A stretch of DNA of 6,001 bases from Desulfurococcales archaeon (lineage in GTDB: Archaea; Thermoproteota; Thermoprotei_A; Sulfolobales; NBVN01). The notes under the pieces are model-generated. The model was not told where the DNA came from. It did no database searches and saw only the letters and a list, made by a program, of their open reading frames with translations. This document shows, one piece after another, positions 1 to 4,549 of the stretch. Numbering within the stretch: position 1 is the stretch's first letter; each line of letters opens with the position of its first letter. The stretch lies in NCBI GenBank assembly GCA_021163585.1, contig JAGGTW010000126.1, positions 1 through 6,001 of the forward strand. The letters are read 5' to 3'. A program made the position numbers and the translations under genes.

Positions 1-105
1 AGATCTGTGAAGGAAGTACCCTAACCTTCTCACGTAAGCATCAACTCCAATACATAAAATTAAGGCAACATTCTTATAAGGTAAGCCATTAATAAGAATT
101 AACAT
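1..105 (-). CDS. 5' end of an unrecognised gene (35 codons, runs off the left edge)
   Basis: An open frame on the minus strand starts at an ATG (103-105) and stays open for 35 codons to the window edge. The start of the product reads MLILINGLPYKN and the last visible part reads GVDAYVRRLGYFLHRS. I do not recognise the family. The frame has an in-frame TGA two codons before the ATG, so the ATG is the first usable start. No Shine-Dalgarno-like sequence precedes it. A TATA-like stretch (AATACTTAA on the minus strand, about 123-131) lies roughly 20-25 nt upstream, which would fit a leaderless transcript. The frame follows srp19 on the same strand with about 70 nt between them, so it could also be the third gene of the eS8-srp19 unit. 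Only a short piece is visible and chance openness is possible; what supports it is the position and the plausible codon choice. Confidence 0.4.
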   Translation of the reverse strand, partial: MLILINGLPYKNVALILCIGVDAYVRRLGYFLHRS

Positions 106-174
106 GAGATGTCAATTACTACTTGTTAAGTATTAGGTAATACACTACACGGCCTGCTTTAAAGAATTAAGAGG

Positions 175-474
175 TCATCTACTAGCTGATTTCAGCTCCA
201 CAAGTTTACCTGCAATAAGCCTCAGGACTTCATTCTTACTCAACATGCTGTTCTCGCGCAGTAACACTTTTATACATCCCTTACTGCTATGCCACATTCT
301 AGGATATTTCTTATCTTCATATACTTCACAGTCAAAGTTTAATTCCCTGCATACATCAATAAGATCCTTTATTGTAGGATGAGGTATGGCTTGGTGTTTG
401 GGCACCCTTCTGCCCAATCTACGGGGTAATGTAGAGTCAAAATACTCGGGCCAAATTATTAATTCTTTCGGCAT
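175..474 (-). CDS. srp19: Signal recognition particle subunit SRP19
   Basis: This 99-residue protein matches archaeal SRP19, the assembly protein that binds the tips of helices 6 and 8 of SRP RNA and prepares it for SRP54. The diagnostic N-terminus is visible: a lysine-containing start, IIWPEYFDS (residues 6-14), then a basic GRRVPK segment (21-26), followed by the helix-rich body and a KYPRMWHSSKGCIKV segment (56-70). The length is typical of the archaeal family (about 90-100 residues). It starts at an ATG whose ribosome binding site is weak (GGGT, about 7 nt upstream). It lies 85 bp downstream of the eS8 gene on the same strand, a pairing seen in other archaea. A weak TATA-like element inside that gap may allow some independent transcription. 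Nothing looks truncated. Confidence 0.95.
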   Translation of the reverse strand: MPKELIIWPEYFDSTLPRRLGRRVPKHQAIPHPTIKDLIDVCRELNFDCEVYEDKKYPRMWHSSKGCIKVLLRENSMLSKNEVLRLIAGKLVELKSASR

Positions 475-514
475 ACGTAACCCGGTGTTTTCTTGATTTA
501 ACTGAGCTACTTAT

Positions 515-530
515 TATGTTATTTTTAGAT
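515..530 (-). promoter_or_regulatory. Possible internal TATA-like element before srp19
   Basis: The eS8-srp19 gap contains an AT-rich stretch that reads CTAAAAATAACATAA on the minus strand, about 45-50 nt before the srp19 start. That distance would leave a leader of roughly 20 nt. The match is weak and AT-rich gaps are common, so srp19 may simply be co-transcribed with eS8. Confidence 0.2.
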
Positions 531-559
531 ACAGTGAAGAAATTGTAGTATGTTTAGCT

Positions 560-958
560 CTACTCGCCCTCTGCTGGCTTAGTGAGTACAGCATTCACTA
601 CCCCGTCCTGACCGGGTCTTGAAGTGACTTTAGCAAGGCCTAACTCGGTCTCGATTAGTGTTCCTTTAGTTATGATCCCACGCCTGGCGTATTCTCTATT
701 CGCGGGTGTTCTGACAACCTTCAAAATCTTAACTCTCTTTGTTATGCCTTCGCTCGGGTCAGTGACATTTGCGTATGCGGTCTTCTTAACTCTGATTTTT
801 ACGTCACCACCCCTAACCCTCTGTACAGTAATTCTCTCACTATTAGACAGCATGGTTAGTGTGGGGAACCTGCCTAATTCGTACTTTCTCTTTTTTCTGT
901 GGGGCCTCCTTCTTCCTCCAGTGATTTTTCTGAAATCCTTTCCTTGGTAAACACTCAT
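560..958 (-). CDS. rps8e: Ribosomal protein eS8 (S8e)
   Basis: This 132-residue basic protein is the archaeal/eukaryotic small-subunit ribosomal protein S8e, which binds 16S rRNA. The N-terminus YQGKDFRKITGGRRRPHRK (residues 4-22) is the family signature, followed by KRKYELGRFPT. The C-terminal half carries the second recognisable stretch, NREYARRGIITKGTLIETELG (87-107), with the conserved small tail VNAVL. The length is in the normal archaeal range of about 125-130. The ATG (956-958) is preceded on the minus strand by GGAGTGA (959-965), a clear though closely spaced ribosome binding site. It is the first gene of a minus-strand unit with srp19 and is divergent from uppS across a 70-bp intergenic region. 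No anomaly is visible. Confidence 0.97.
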   Translation of the reverse strand: MSVYQGKDFRKITGGRRRPHRKKRKYELGRFPTLTMLSNSERITVQRVRGGDVKIRVKKTAYANVTDPSEGITKRVKILKVVRTPANREYARRGIITKGTLIETELGLAKVTSRPGQDGVVNAVLTKPAEGE

Positions 959-989
959 TCACTCCTACCCAGAGGGGCTATATGATAGC

Positions 990-1003
990 ATTCCTTAAAA
1001 GTT
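990..1003. promoter_or_regulatory. Shared TATA-like element of the divergent eS8 / uppS promoters
   Basis: The sequence CCTTAAAAGTTTT is nearly symmetric and reads as an archaeal TATA-type box on both strands (CTTAAAA on plus, CTTTTAAG on minus). Its centre is about 32 nt before the uppS ATG (1029) and about 39 nt before the eS8 ATG (958). A start site 25-27 nt downstream would give a very short uppS leader and an eS8 leader of about 12 nt containing GGAGTGA. A single element directing both genes is an inference; a second box could be present at 978-985 (CTATATGA). Confidence 0.45.
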
Positions 1004-1028
1004 TTCTTAAGTAGTGGGGAGAGGGAGT

Positions 1029-1871
1029 ATGAGAGGCAGTGTGTACTCAAAAGAAATCGCCGCACTACTGAGGAGGCTTGGCGGCATTTTAAGCTTTGTA
1101 CTTAAGCCGATCTACAAAATCTATGAGGCTTGGCTTTACTCGCAGATATACCTCGGACCCATGCCCAAGCATGTAGCAATAATTCCTGACGGGAACAGGA
1201 GGTGGGCTAAGAACTTAGGGTTAGAACCTGTGGTGGGTCACAGTGTAGGTTATGAAAAATTAAGAGAGGTATTAGGCTGGTTATGGGACTTAAATATTAA
1301 AGTAGTTACACTGTATGCTATGTCTTACGAGAATTGCATAAAGCGGTCTATCGAGGAAAGAGCAAATATATTCAAACTAATATCCGACGGCATTGACGAG
1401 CTGCTTCGCGGGGAGATCGACAAAAGAAGAATCAGGGTTAAGTTTTTTGGTAGATTTGAACTACTACCTGAAGAACTAGTAGATAAGATTAAGAAGATAG
1501 AAGAGTACAGCAGCAGATACTGTGACAGGTACCTCAATGTGGCTATATGCTACGGGGGGAGACAAGAGATCATAGATGCCGTAAGGAGGTTAGCTGTTGA
1601 CGTAGAAAAGGGGAAGGTTAAATCAAATGAAATATATGATAATGTATTTAGAAGGTACCTCTATACTTCGCATTTGTGCAGTGATGGACTAGAGGAGCCA
1701 GACCTGGTCATTAGGACTTCCGGAGAGTTAAGAATAAGCAACTTCCTGTTATGGCAAATAGCTTACAGTGAACTATACTTCTGCGATGTTTATTGGCCTG
1801 AATTCAGACGAATAGATCTGTGGAGAGCTATTAGGTCCTACCAAAGACGTGAGAGAAGATTTGGTAGGTAG
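1029..1871 (+). CDS. uppS: Polyprenyl diphosphate synthase (cis-prenyltransferase, UppS family)
   Basis: This 280-residue enzyme adds isopentenyl diphosphate units in cis to an allylic primer, making the long polyprenyl diphosphate that archaea use as glycan carrier for N-glycosylation and surface glycans at the membrane. Family motifs are clear: HVAIIPDGNRRWAK with catalytic Asp54; the SYEN loop (about 102-105); and the C-terminal block DLVIRTSGELRISNF (225-239) with Arg229 and Arg235, then LLWQIAYSELYF with Glu248, and RRERRFGR at the end. Compared with E. coli UppS, whose DGN aspartate is residue 26, there are about 28 extra N-terminal residues, partly hydrophobic and rich in Tyr and Leu. 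The histidine of the bacterial GGEHR motif is Leu here. I choose ATG 1029 because GGGAG lies just upstream and the likely TATA box at 994-1000 predicts transcription starting near 1023. The in-frame GTG at 1014 would add five residues and is less likely. Confidence 0.93.
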   Translation: MRGSVYSKEIAALLRRLGGILSFVLKPIYKIYEAWLYSQIYLGPMPKHVAIIPDGNRRWAKNLGLEPVVGHSVGYEKLREVLGWLWDLNIKVVTLYAMSYENCIKRSIEERANIFKLISDGIDELLRGEIDKRRIRVKFFGRFELLPEELVDKIKKIEEYSSRYCDRYLNVAICYGGRQEIIDAVRRLAVDVEKGKVKSNEIYDNVFRRYLYTSHLCSDGLEEPDLVIRTSGELRISNFLLWQIAYSELYFCDVYWPEFRRIDLWRAIRSYQRRERRFGR

Positions 1872-1875
1872 AATT

Positions 1876-1907
1876 TCCCTAAGCTAATAAGCTAAATAAT
1901 TATTCTC
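1876..1907 (+). other. Convergent gap after uppS with weak inverted repeats
   Basis: The 74-bp gap between uppS and the convergent gene holds AGCT-AATA-AGCT and, just after it, the short palindrome AATAATTATT. Both stems are too short to be convincing hairpins, and no run of five or more T follows on either strand. It may include transcription end sites, but the sequence does not prove a terminator. Confidence 0.15.
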
Positions 1908-1945
1908 AAATAACTTACTAATACGGTCGTTACTTCAATCCTACA

Positions 1946-2323
1946 TCAAATTTCGCTCACCAATTCGTACTCTATGTTGAGGCTTTCTAATGCTTTCGTA
2001 ATCAATTCCTCATCTACTCTTTTATCGAAAATTATGGTTACCTTCTTTACATCATTCTTAGTAAGTTTGATTTTATCTATTACCACCTTACCTCGAATTA
2101 GGTCATTTTCTGATTTTCTCGGGGCTATATAGTCTTTAAATTTCTTTTTCATCATTTCGTAGAAGACATCGAAATTTTCAATGATTCTCAAAGCGTCTAC
2201 TACATCGTTTGTGTTCTTACCGCCGACATCTCTTAGATATTTTAACAGTTTGAGGGCGTTATCAGCATCAACCTCCAGTTTTATGTAACCGAATAATGTT
2301 TTTGTTATTTTGACGACACACAT
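1946..2323 (-). CDS. Unrecognised 125-residue protein, divergent from pcna
   Basis: I do not recognise this family. The product begins MCVVKITKTLFGY and alternates short hydrophobic strands with helices. It has a lysine-rich central stretch (MMKKKFKDY, residues 57-65) and a C-terminal part of two strand-like segments and a helix (KKVTIIFDKRVDEELITKAL, then IEYELVSEI). This suggests a small soluble alpha/beta protein; no cysteine motif, signal peptide or membrane segment is visible. The frame opens earlier at GTG 2335. I choose ATG 2323 because GGTGA (minus strand, 2332-2336), which contains that GTG, lies 8 nt before the ATG and looks like the ribosome binding site. The gene shares an intergenic region of about 90 bp with pcna, transcribed the other way, and is convergent with uppS. 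The coding call rests on length, the ribosome binding site, promoter placement and sensible codon use. Confidence 0.8.
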   Translation of the reverse strand: MCVVKITKTLFGYIKLEVDADNALKLLKYLRDVGGKNTNDVVDALRIIENFDVFYEMMKKKFKDYIAPRKSENDLIRGKVVIDKIKLTKNDVKKVTIIFDKRVDEELITKALESLNIEYELVSEI

Positions 2324-2362
2324 GAAATTAGTCACCTTGTAGGATATACTTGTTCGGATACG

Positions 2363-2370
2363 TAATTAAG
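2363..2370 (-). promoter_or_regulatory. Likely TATA element for the unrecognised gene 1946-2323
   Basis: CTTAATTA on the minus strand lies about 26 nt before the GGTGA ribosome binding site region of the divergent gene, the spacing expected of an archaeal TATA box to a start site just upstream of that site. The preceding AACC could be part of a BRE. This is inferred from position and composition only. Confidence 0.35.
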
Positions 2371-2374
2371 GTTT

Positions 2375-2386
2375 AGTTTAAATTTG
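2375..2386 (+). promoter_or_regulatory. Likely TATA element for pcna
   Basis: The stretch AGTTTAAATTTG is a good archaeal TATA-type element. A start site about 25 nt downstream (near 2405) would leave a leader of about 12 nt carrying GGTGG (2406-2410) before the GTG start. GAATATAAAG at 2387-2396 is a second AT-rich candidate, but it is too close to the gene to leave room for the ribosome binding site. Confidence 0.4.
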
Positions 2387-2416
2387 AATATAAAGAGATA
2401 GACTTGGTGGAGATTG

Positions 2417-3169
2417 GTGTTTAAGGTAACTTATCCTGATGGTAGTAAATTAAAGAAGCTTATGCAGGGGGCGCTGAAGCCTCTCAGTGACGTTCCTATA
2501 GCTGTAAGTGAGGGTGAGTTACTCATTAGGGCCCTGAGTCCGGACAAGAACCTACTGGTCGAGATCACAATACCTCAGTCAGCCTTTGACGCGTTTGAGG
2601 TGTCCGGGGAATCCAACATAACAGCAGAGAGGGACCAACTTCTTAAGGCTATTAGGCGCGCTACGAAGAGGGACACCGTAACTCTCAAATATGAAGAGGG
2701 TTCTAGGCAGATGACGGTTGTGTTATCGAATAGCAGGACAGGGGCTGAGAGGTCGTACATGATAGACATTATGGAGGCTGGGAGAGAACCTGTTCAGTCA
2801 CTTCATCTCGAATTGCCTGTAAAGTTTCAGGTTGCTAGTGATGACTTCAGAAAGATAGTGAGGGATGCTAAACTTGTGGGGGAGGAACTAGAGTTTATTT
2901 ACAAGGAGGGCAGTATAGAAGTTATATCAAGGTCTGAAAGTAAGGAATTCAGGCAGACCTTAATGCTTGACAAGCCGCTCTATAGTCTTGAGTCCAAGGA
3001 ATCTATGGTGACGAGTAAATATGACCTAGACTTGTTGAGGTCGATATCAGCATCTTTTGATGTAGCAGATATAGCGTTAGTAGAGTTCGGTGCTGGTCTG
3101 CCTATGAAAGTTACGCTGTCTGTTGAGGACGGTTCGAAGGTGGTGTTCTGGATAGCTCCTAGGGCTTGA
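2417..3169 (+). CDS. pcn: DNA polymerase sliding clamp, PCNA
   Basis: This 250-residue protein is PCNA, the ring-shaped trimeric clamp that encircles DNA and tethers replicative polymerase, FEN1, ligase and other partners. Family features are visible: the start FKVTYPDGSKLKKL; the GELLIRALSPDKNLLVEITIP block (typical xxRALDPSxVxMVxLxLP); the interdomain connecting loop around residues 118-130 leading into the second clamp fold (VASDDFRKIVRDAKLVGEEL); and the C-terminal strand and tail VVFWIAPRA. The length is normal. Two adjacent in-frame starts exist, TTG 2414 and GTG 2417. I prefer GTG 2417, since the GGTGG site (2406-2410) sits 6 nt before it but only 3 nt before the TTG. Crenarchaea often carry several PCNA paralogues that form heterotrimers; one window cannot show whether this copy is a homo- or heterotrimer subunit. 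Its 3' end overlaps the convergent gene by 11 bp. Confidence 0.96.
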   Translation: MFKVTYPDGSKLKKLMQGALKPLSDVPIAVSEGELLIRALSPDKNLLVEITIPQSAFDAFEVSGESNITAERDQLLKAIRRATKRDTVTLKYEEGSRQMTVVLSNSRTGAERSYMIDIMEAGREPVQSLHLELPVKFQVASDDFRKIVRDAKLVGEELEFIYKEGSIEVISRSESKEFRQTLMLDKPLYSLESKESMVTSKYDLDLLRSISASFDVADIALVEFGAGLPMKVTLSVEDGSKVVFWIAPRA

Positions 3170-3386
3170 TGACAGATAACCGCAGAATAAACTTCTTCCT
3201 GCCTGCGTCAGGGATTTTAAGTATGATACCTTCTCTAATTAGTTGAGAGATCATCTTACGTAAAGTTTTAGCATCTACATTAATGTTCTTGCTCGTGAGC
3301 AGGCAGCTTATCAGCTCATCAGACGTTGAAGTACCTAATTCATTAAGAAGTCCTATAATAGTGTTTCTTAATTCATCCTCCTTCAT
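3159..3386 (-). CDS. Small winged-helix-like protein, tail-to-tail with pcna
   Basis: This 75-residue protein starts MKEDELRNTIIGLLNELG and looks like a single winged-helix domain: helix 1 (about 3-16), a TSTSDELISCLL helix, the likely recognition helix DAKTLRKMISQLIREG (about 38-53), and a two-strand wing ILKIPDAGRKKFILRL. This arrangement is typical of small archaeal DNA-binding regulators, but it is also used as a protein-interaction module, so the role is open. I choose ATG 3386 because GGAGTGAG (minus strand, 3391-3398) precedes it by 4 nt; the open frame extends 13 codons further upstream without a better start. Its TAG stop lies inside the last codons of pcna, with an 11-bp overlap on opposite strands. 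A 32-codon open frame ends 5 nt upstream on the same strand. I do not recognise a named family. Confidence 0.75.
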   Translation of the reverse strand: MKEDELRNTIIGLLNELGTSTSDELISCLLTSKNINVDAKTLRKMISQLIREGIILKIPDAGRKKFILRLSVIKP

Positions 3387-3391
3387 ACGTC

Positions 3392-3490
3392 TCACTCCAC
3401 AGATAAAATACGGCGAACCACGCACCCTAACATACTATCAGCCGGGGTATTCCTCTCCTCACTTACAACGTCAGGGGATAGGGCACTCAT
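3392..3490 (-). CDS. Possible 32-residue leader ORF upstream of the winged-helix gene
   Basis: The 165-bp region between the winged-helix gene and the next plus-strand gene contains a minus-strand frame opening at ATG 3490 (or GTG 3493) and ending in TGA 5 nt before the winged-helix ATG. The product reads MSALSPDVVSEERN at its start and CVVRRILSVE at its end. I do not recognise it. In its favour: its stop codon lies within the downstream ribosome binding site, as in translationally coupled operons; the codon choice (GAG, AGG, GTA) resembles the neighbours; and a TATA-like box (3520-3531, minus strand TTTTTATATTG) would start transcription about 10 nt upstream. Against it: the ORF is very short, has no clear ribosome binding site, and could be chance. 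Confidence 0.35.
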   Translation of the reverse strand: MSALSPDVVSEERNTPADSMLGCVVRRILSVE

Positions 3491-3501
3491 CACTGTACCA
3501 A

Positions 3502-3532
3502 CTTTATTAGTTAAGCTAAGCAATATAAAAAG
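3502..3532. promoter_or_regulatory. Divergent promoter region between the 32- and 59-residue ORFs
   Basis: Two AT-rich elements lie here: TTTATTAGTTAA (3503-3514) and AATATAAAAAG (3522-3532). Reading right, the first would start transcription near 3532 and give the 59-residue gene a leader of about 20 nt including GGGTGA. Reading left, the second would start near 3500, just before the ATG at 3490. Alternatively the second box serves the plus-strand gene with almost no leader. The assignment is inference from spacing. Confidence 0.35.
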
Positions 3533-3551
3533 TAGCTGTGGGTGAACGCTA

Positions 3552-3731
3552 ATGAGTAATATAGAGTTGGAACTAATTGAGGAGTACGTATACGCTGGCC
3601 AGCATAGGTTTAGATTTAAAGTAAAGAACACAAGCATAATACTGAATGTAGCAGCGGATAATTTAGATGAGGGCGTGAAAAAAGCTATTGAAATAGTAAA
3701 CAAGCTTGGACTTCTTGAAGAAAGCATGTAA
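3552..3731 (+). CDS. Unrecognised 59-residue protein
   Basis: A complete small gene: ATG at 3552, TAA at 3729-3731. GGGTGA (3540-3545) lies 6 nt before the start and is a good archaeal ribosome binding site. The product starts MSNIELELIEEYVYAG and alternates charged and hydrophobic residues in two strand-like segments (HRFRFKVKN, TSIILNVAAD), followed by an amphipathic helix (LDEGVKKAIEIVNKLGLLEE). This suggests a compact beta-beta-alpha fold. It is acidic, with no cysteine, signal peptide or membrane segment. I do not recognise the family and assign no function. It is convergent with the tRNA-Pro gene, 13 bp from the encoded CCA end, and the tRNA's T-run termination signal overlaps its stop codon. 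The ribosome binding site, upstream AT-rich element and composition make it more likely real than chance. Confidence 0.65.
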   Translation: MSNIELELIEEYVYAGQHRFRFKVKNTSIILNVAADNLDEGVKKAIEIVNKLGLLEESM

Positions 3732-3734
3732 AAA
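3730..3734 (-). terminator. T-run downstream of tRNA-Pro
   Basis: On the minus strand a run of five T lies about 10 nt after the encoded CCA of the tRNA. Short T-runs are the usual intrinsic stop signal for archaeal RNA polymerase. No hairpin precedes it other than the tRNA itself. Confidence 0.4.
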
Positions 3735-3744
3735 GCAGACATTA

Positions 3745-3840
3745 TGGTGGGGCCGCCGGGATTTGAACCCGGGACCACCAGCGTTCCGGGCGGGGATTAC
3801 TCCCCAGGCTGGCATCCTAGCCAAGCTAGACGACGGCCCC
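3745..3840 (-). tRNA. tRNA-Pro (anticodon GGG) with an 18-nt intron and encoded CCA
   Basis: On the minus strand the cloverleaf is complete. The acceptor stem GGGGCCG (3834-3840) pairs with CGGCCCC (3749-3755); the D stem is GTCT/GGAT with GG in the loop; the anticodon stem CCAGC (3808-3812) pairs with GCTGG (3778-3782); the variable loop is 5 nt; the T stem CCGGG/CCCGG encloses TTCAAAT. The discriminator is A73 and CCA is encoded (3745-3747). The anticodon loop is 25 nt, 18 more than normal. Removing an intron between 37 and 38 gives loop CTGGGGC with anticodon GGG and G37, the proline pattern; the GGGGCCG acceptor and A73 also fit archaeal tRNA-Pro. Other excision points would give GGA (Ser), but the variable arm is far too short for tRNA-Ser. 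It decodes CCC/CCU. Confidence 0.93.
3784..3801 (-). other. tRNA-Pro intron (18 nt) with bulge-helix-bulge motif
   Basis: The intron lies between G37 (3802) and C38 (3783). The splice region forms the canonical archaeal motif: the exon bases CTGG (loop 32-35) pair with CCGG near the intron's 3' end to give the four-base-pair central helix, flanked by the 3-nt bulges GGA and AAC. Cutting after the second base of each bulge releases exactly 18 nt and restores a 7-nt loop. The inner helix is only about two pairs, so the motif is of the relaxed kind. It would be cut by the archaeal splicing endonuclease. Confidence 0.85.
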
Positions 3841-3866
3841 ATACCCACAACTCTCTAACTCTAGTA

Positions 3867-3877
3867 TCTTAAATACT
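3867..3877 (-). promoter_or_regulatory. TATA element for tRNA-Pro
   Basis: On the minus strand GTATTTAAGAT lies about 30 nt upstream of the tRNA 5' end (3840), the standard distance for an archaeal tRNA promoter, giving a start a few bases before the mature end. Confidence 0.5.
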
Positions 3878-3952
3878 TAATCTATCAGGTCCTATAGTAT
3901 TAGTGTGGGCAGATGGATCTACTAAGAATTTAACATTAAGCGTTATTACCGT
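3878..3952. other. Intergenic stretch between tRNA-Pro and thpR
   Basis: The gap between the two divergent genes is 142 bp in all. Apart from the two TATA-like elements at its edges I see no open frame with a ribosome binding site, no repeat and no structured RNA in it. Confidence 0.4.
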
Positions 3953-3963
3953 GATATTTAATG
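3953..3963 (+). promoter_or_regulatory. TATA element for the thpR-cca operon
   Basis: GATATTTAATG centres about 25 nt before the thpR ATG at 3983. No Shine-Dalgarno-like sequence lies between, so a leaderless transcript starting at or next to the ATG is the simplest reading, as is common for first genes in crenarchaeal operons. Confidence 0.5.
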
Positions 3964-3982
3964 TGTAATTTTGGGCTATCAT

Positions 3983-4549
3983 ATGATTAGATTATTTATA
4001 GGGGTGGAAATAGAGGACGCGAATGTACTTAAGAGAATAATCGAAATTAGGGACCAGGTCGCTGCCTGCGGTAGAAGTAGGGGTGTTAAGGTAGTTGAGG
4101 ATGAGAACATACACTTAACTCTCAGGTTCATAGGTGAAGTACCGGAGGCTTTACTACCGTCAATAGAGAAGTGCTTGGATTCCTGTACATCAATTAAGAA
4201 GTTCAGGGTCCTGATTAAAGGTATTGGGACTTTCCCTAACTTCTCTAGGCCGAGGGTCGTATGGGTGGGTATAGAGAAAGGAGTTAGCCAGCTGAGACAA
4301 ATGCGTAAAGTAATAGATAACTGCTTAAGGGACATAGTGAAGCCTGATAGACATGAATTTACGCCGCACATAACGATAGCTAGAATTAAAGGTAGTATAG
4401 ACCGAGACTGCCTTCTTTCCATAATTAGGGAGAATAGAGACCTAGTACTAGGGCAGTATACAGTTACTTCAGTTAAGTTGAAGAGAAGCATTCTCCGTCC
4501 GCAGGGCCCGCTATACATTGATTTAAAGACTGTTAAATTAGGTGATTAA
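3983..4549 (+). CDS. thpR: RNA 2',3'-cyclic phosphodiesterase (2H phosphoesterase, LigT family)
   Basis: This 188-residue protein belongs to the 2H phosphoesterase superfamily. Members of this branch open 2',3'-cyclic phosphates at RNA ends to 2'-phosphates and were first described as 2'-5' RNA ligases. Both catalytic HxT motifs are present and well spaced: His44-Leu-Thr46 (in NIHLTLRFIGEV) and His129-Ile-Thr131 (in TPHITIARIKG). The N-terminus MIRLFIGVEI and the GIGTFPNFSRPRVVWVGI block (80-97) are family-typical, and the length is normal. I start at ATG 3983, because the family begins at this point and the upstream TATA box places transcription there; the in-frame TTG at 3971 would lie before the transcript start. 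The stop overlaps the start of cca by 8 nt, so the two are almost certainly one operon. A role in resolving cyclic-phosphate ends made during tRNA splicing or decay is inference. Confidence 0.95.
   Translation: MIRLFIGVEIEDANVLKRIIEIRDQVAACGRSRGVKVVEDENIHLTLRFIGEVPEALLPSIEKCLDSCTSIKKFRVLIKGIGTFPNFSRPRVVWVGIEKGVSQLRQMRKVIDNCLRDIVKPDRHEFTPHITIARIKGSIDRDCLLSIIRENRDLVLGQYTVTSVKLKRSILRPQGPLYIDLKTVKLGD

Noticed and set aside
624..950. 108-codon open frame on the plus strand, hydrophobic product
   Set aside because: It lies entirely antisense to the ribosomal protein eS8 gene; the hydrophobicity comes from complements of Lys/Arg codons, and no ribosome binding site is present.
1880..1910. AGCTAATAAGCT and AATAATTATT as a terminator after uppS
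   Set aside because: Stems of four to five pairs with no T-run are not enough to call a terminator with any confidence.
3792..3805. GGGGA-GTAA-TCCCC hairpin read as a terminator or regulatory stem
   Set aside because: It lies inside the anticodon loop of the tRNA precursor and is explained by anticodon and intron bases; no T-run follows it.
3783..3807. Alternative reading as tRNA-Ser with anticodon GGA
   Set aside because: Shifted splice points would allow GGA, but tRNA-Ser needs a long variable arm and this tRNA has 5 nt; the acceptor stem and G37 also fit tRNA-Pro.
3663..3848. Minus-strand open frames running through the tRNA region
   Set aside because: They translate the tRNA gene itself and the antisense of the 59-residue gene; only the part ending at 3392 upstream of the winged-helix gene is kept as a tentative small ORF.
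3979..4518. 179-codon open frame on the minus strand
   Set aside because: It is antisense to thpR, whose two HxT motifs and family-typical ends prove the coding strand.
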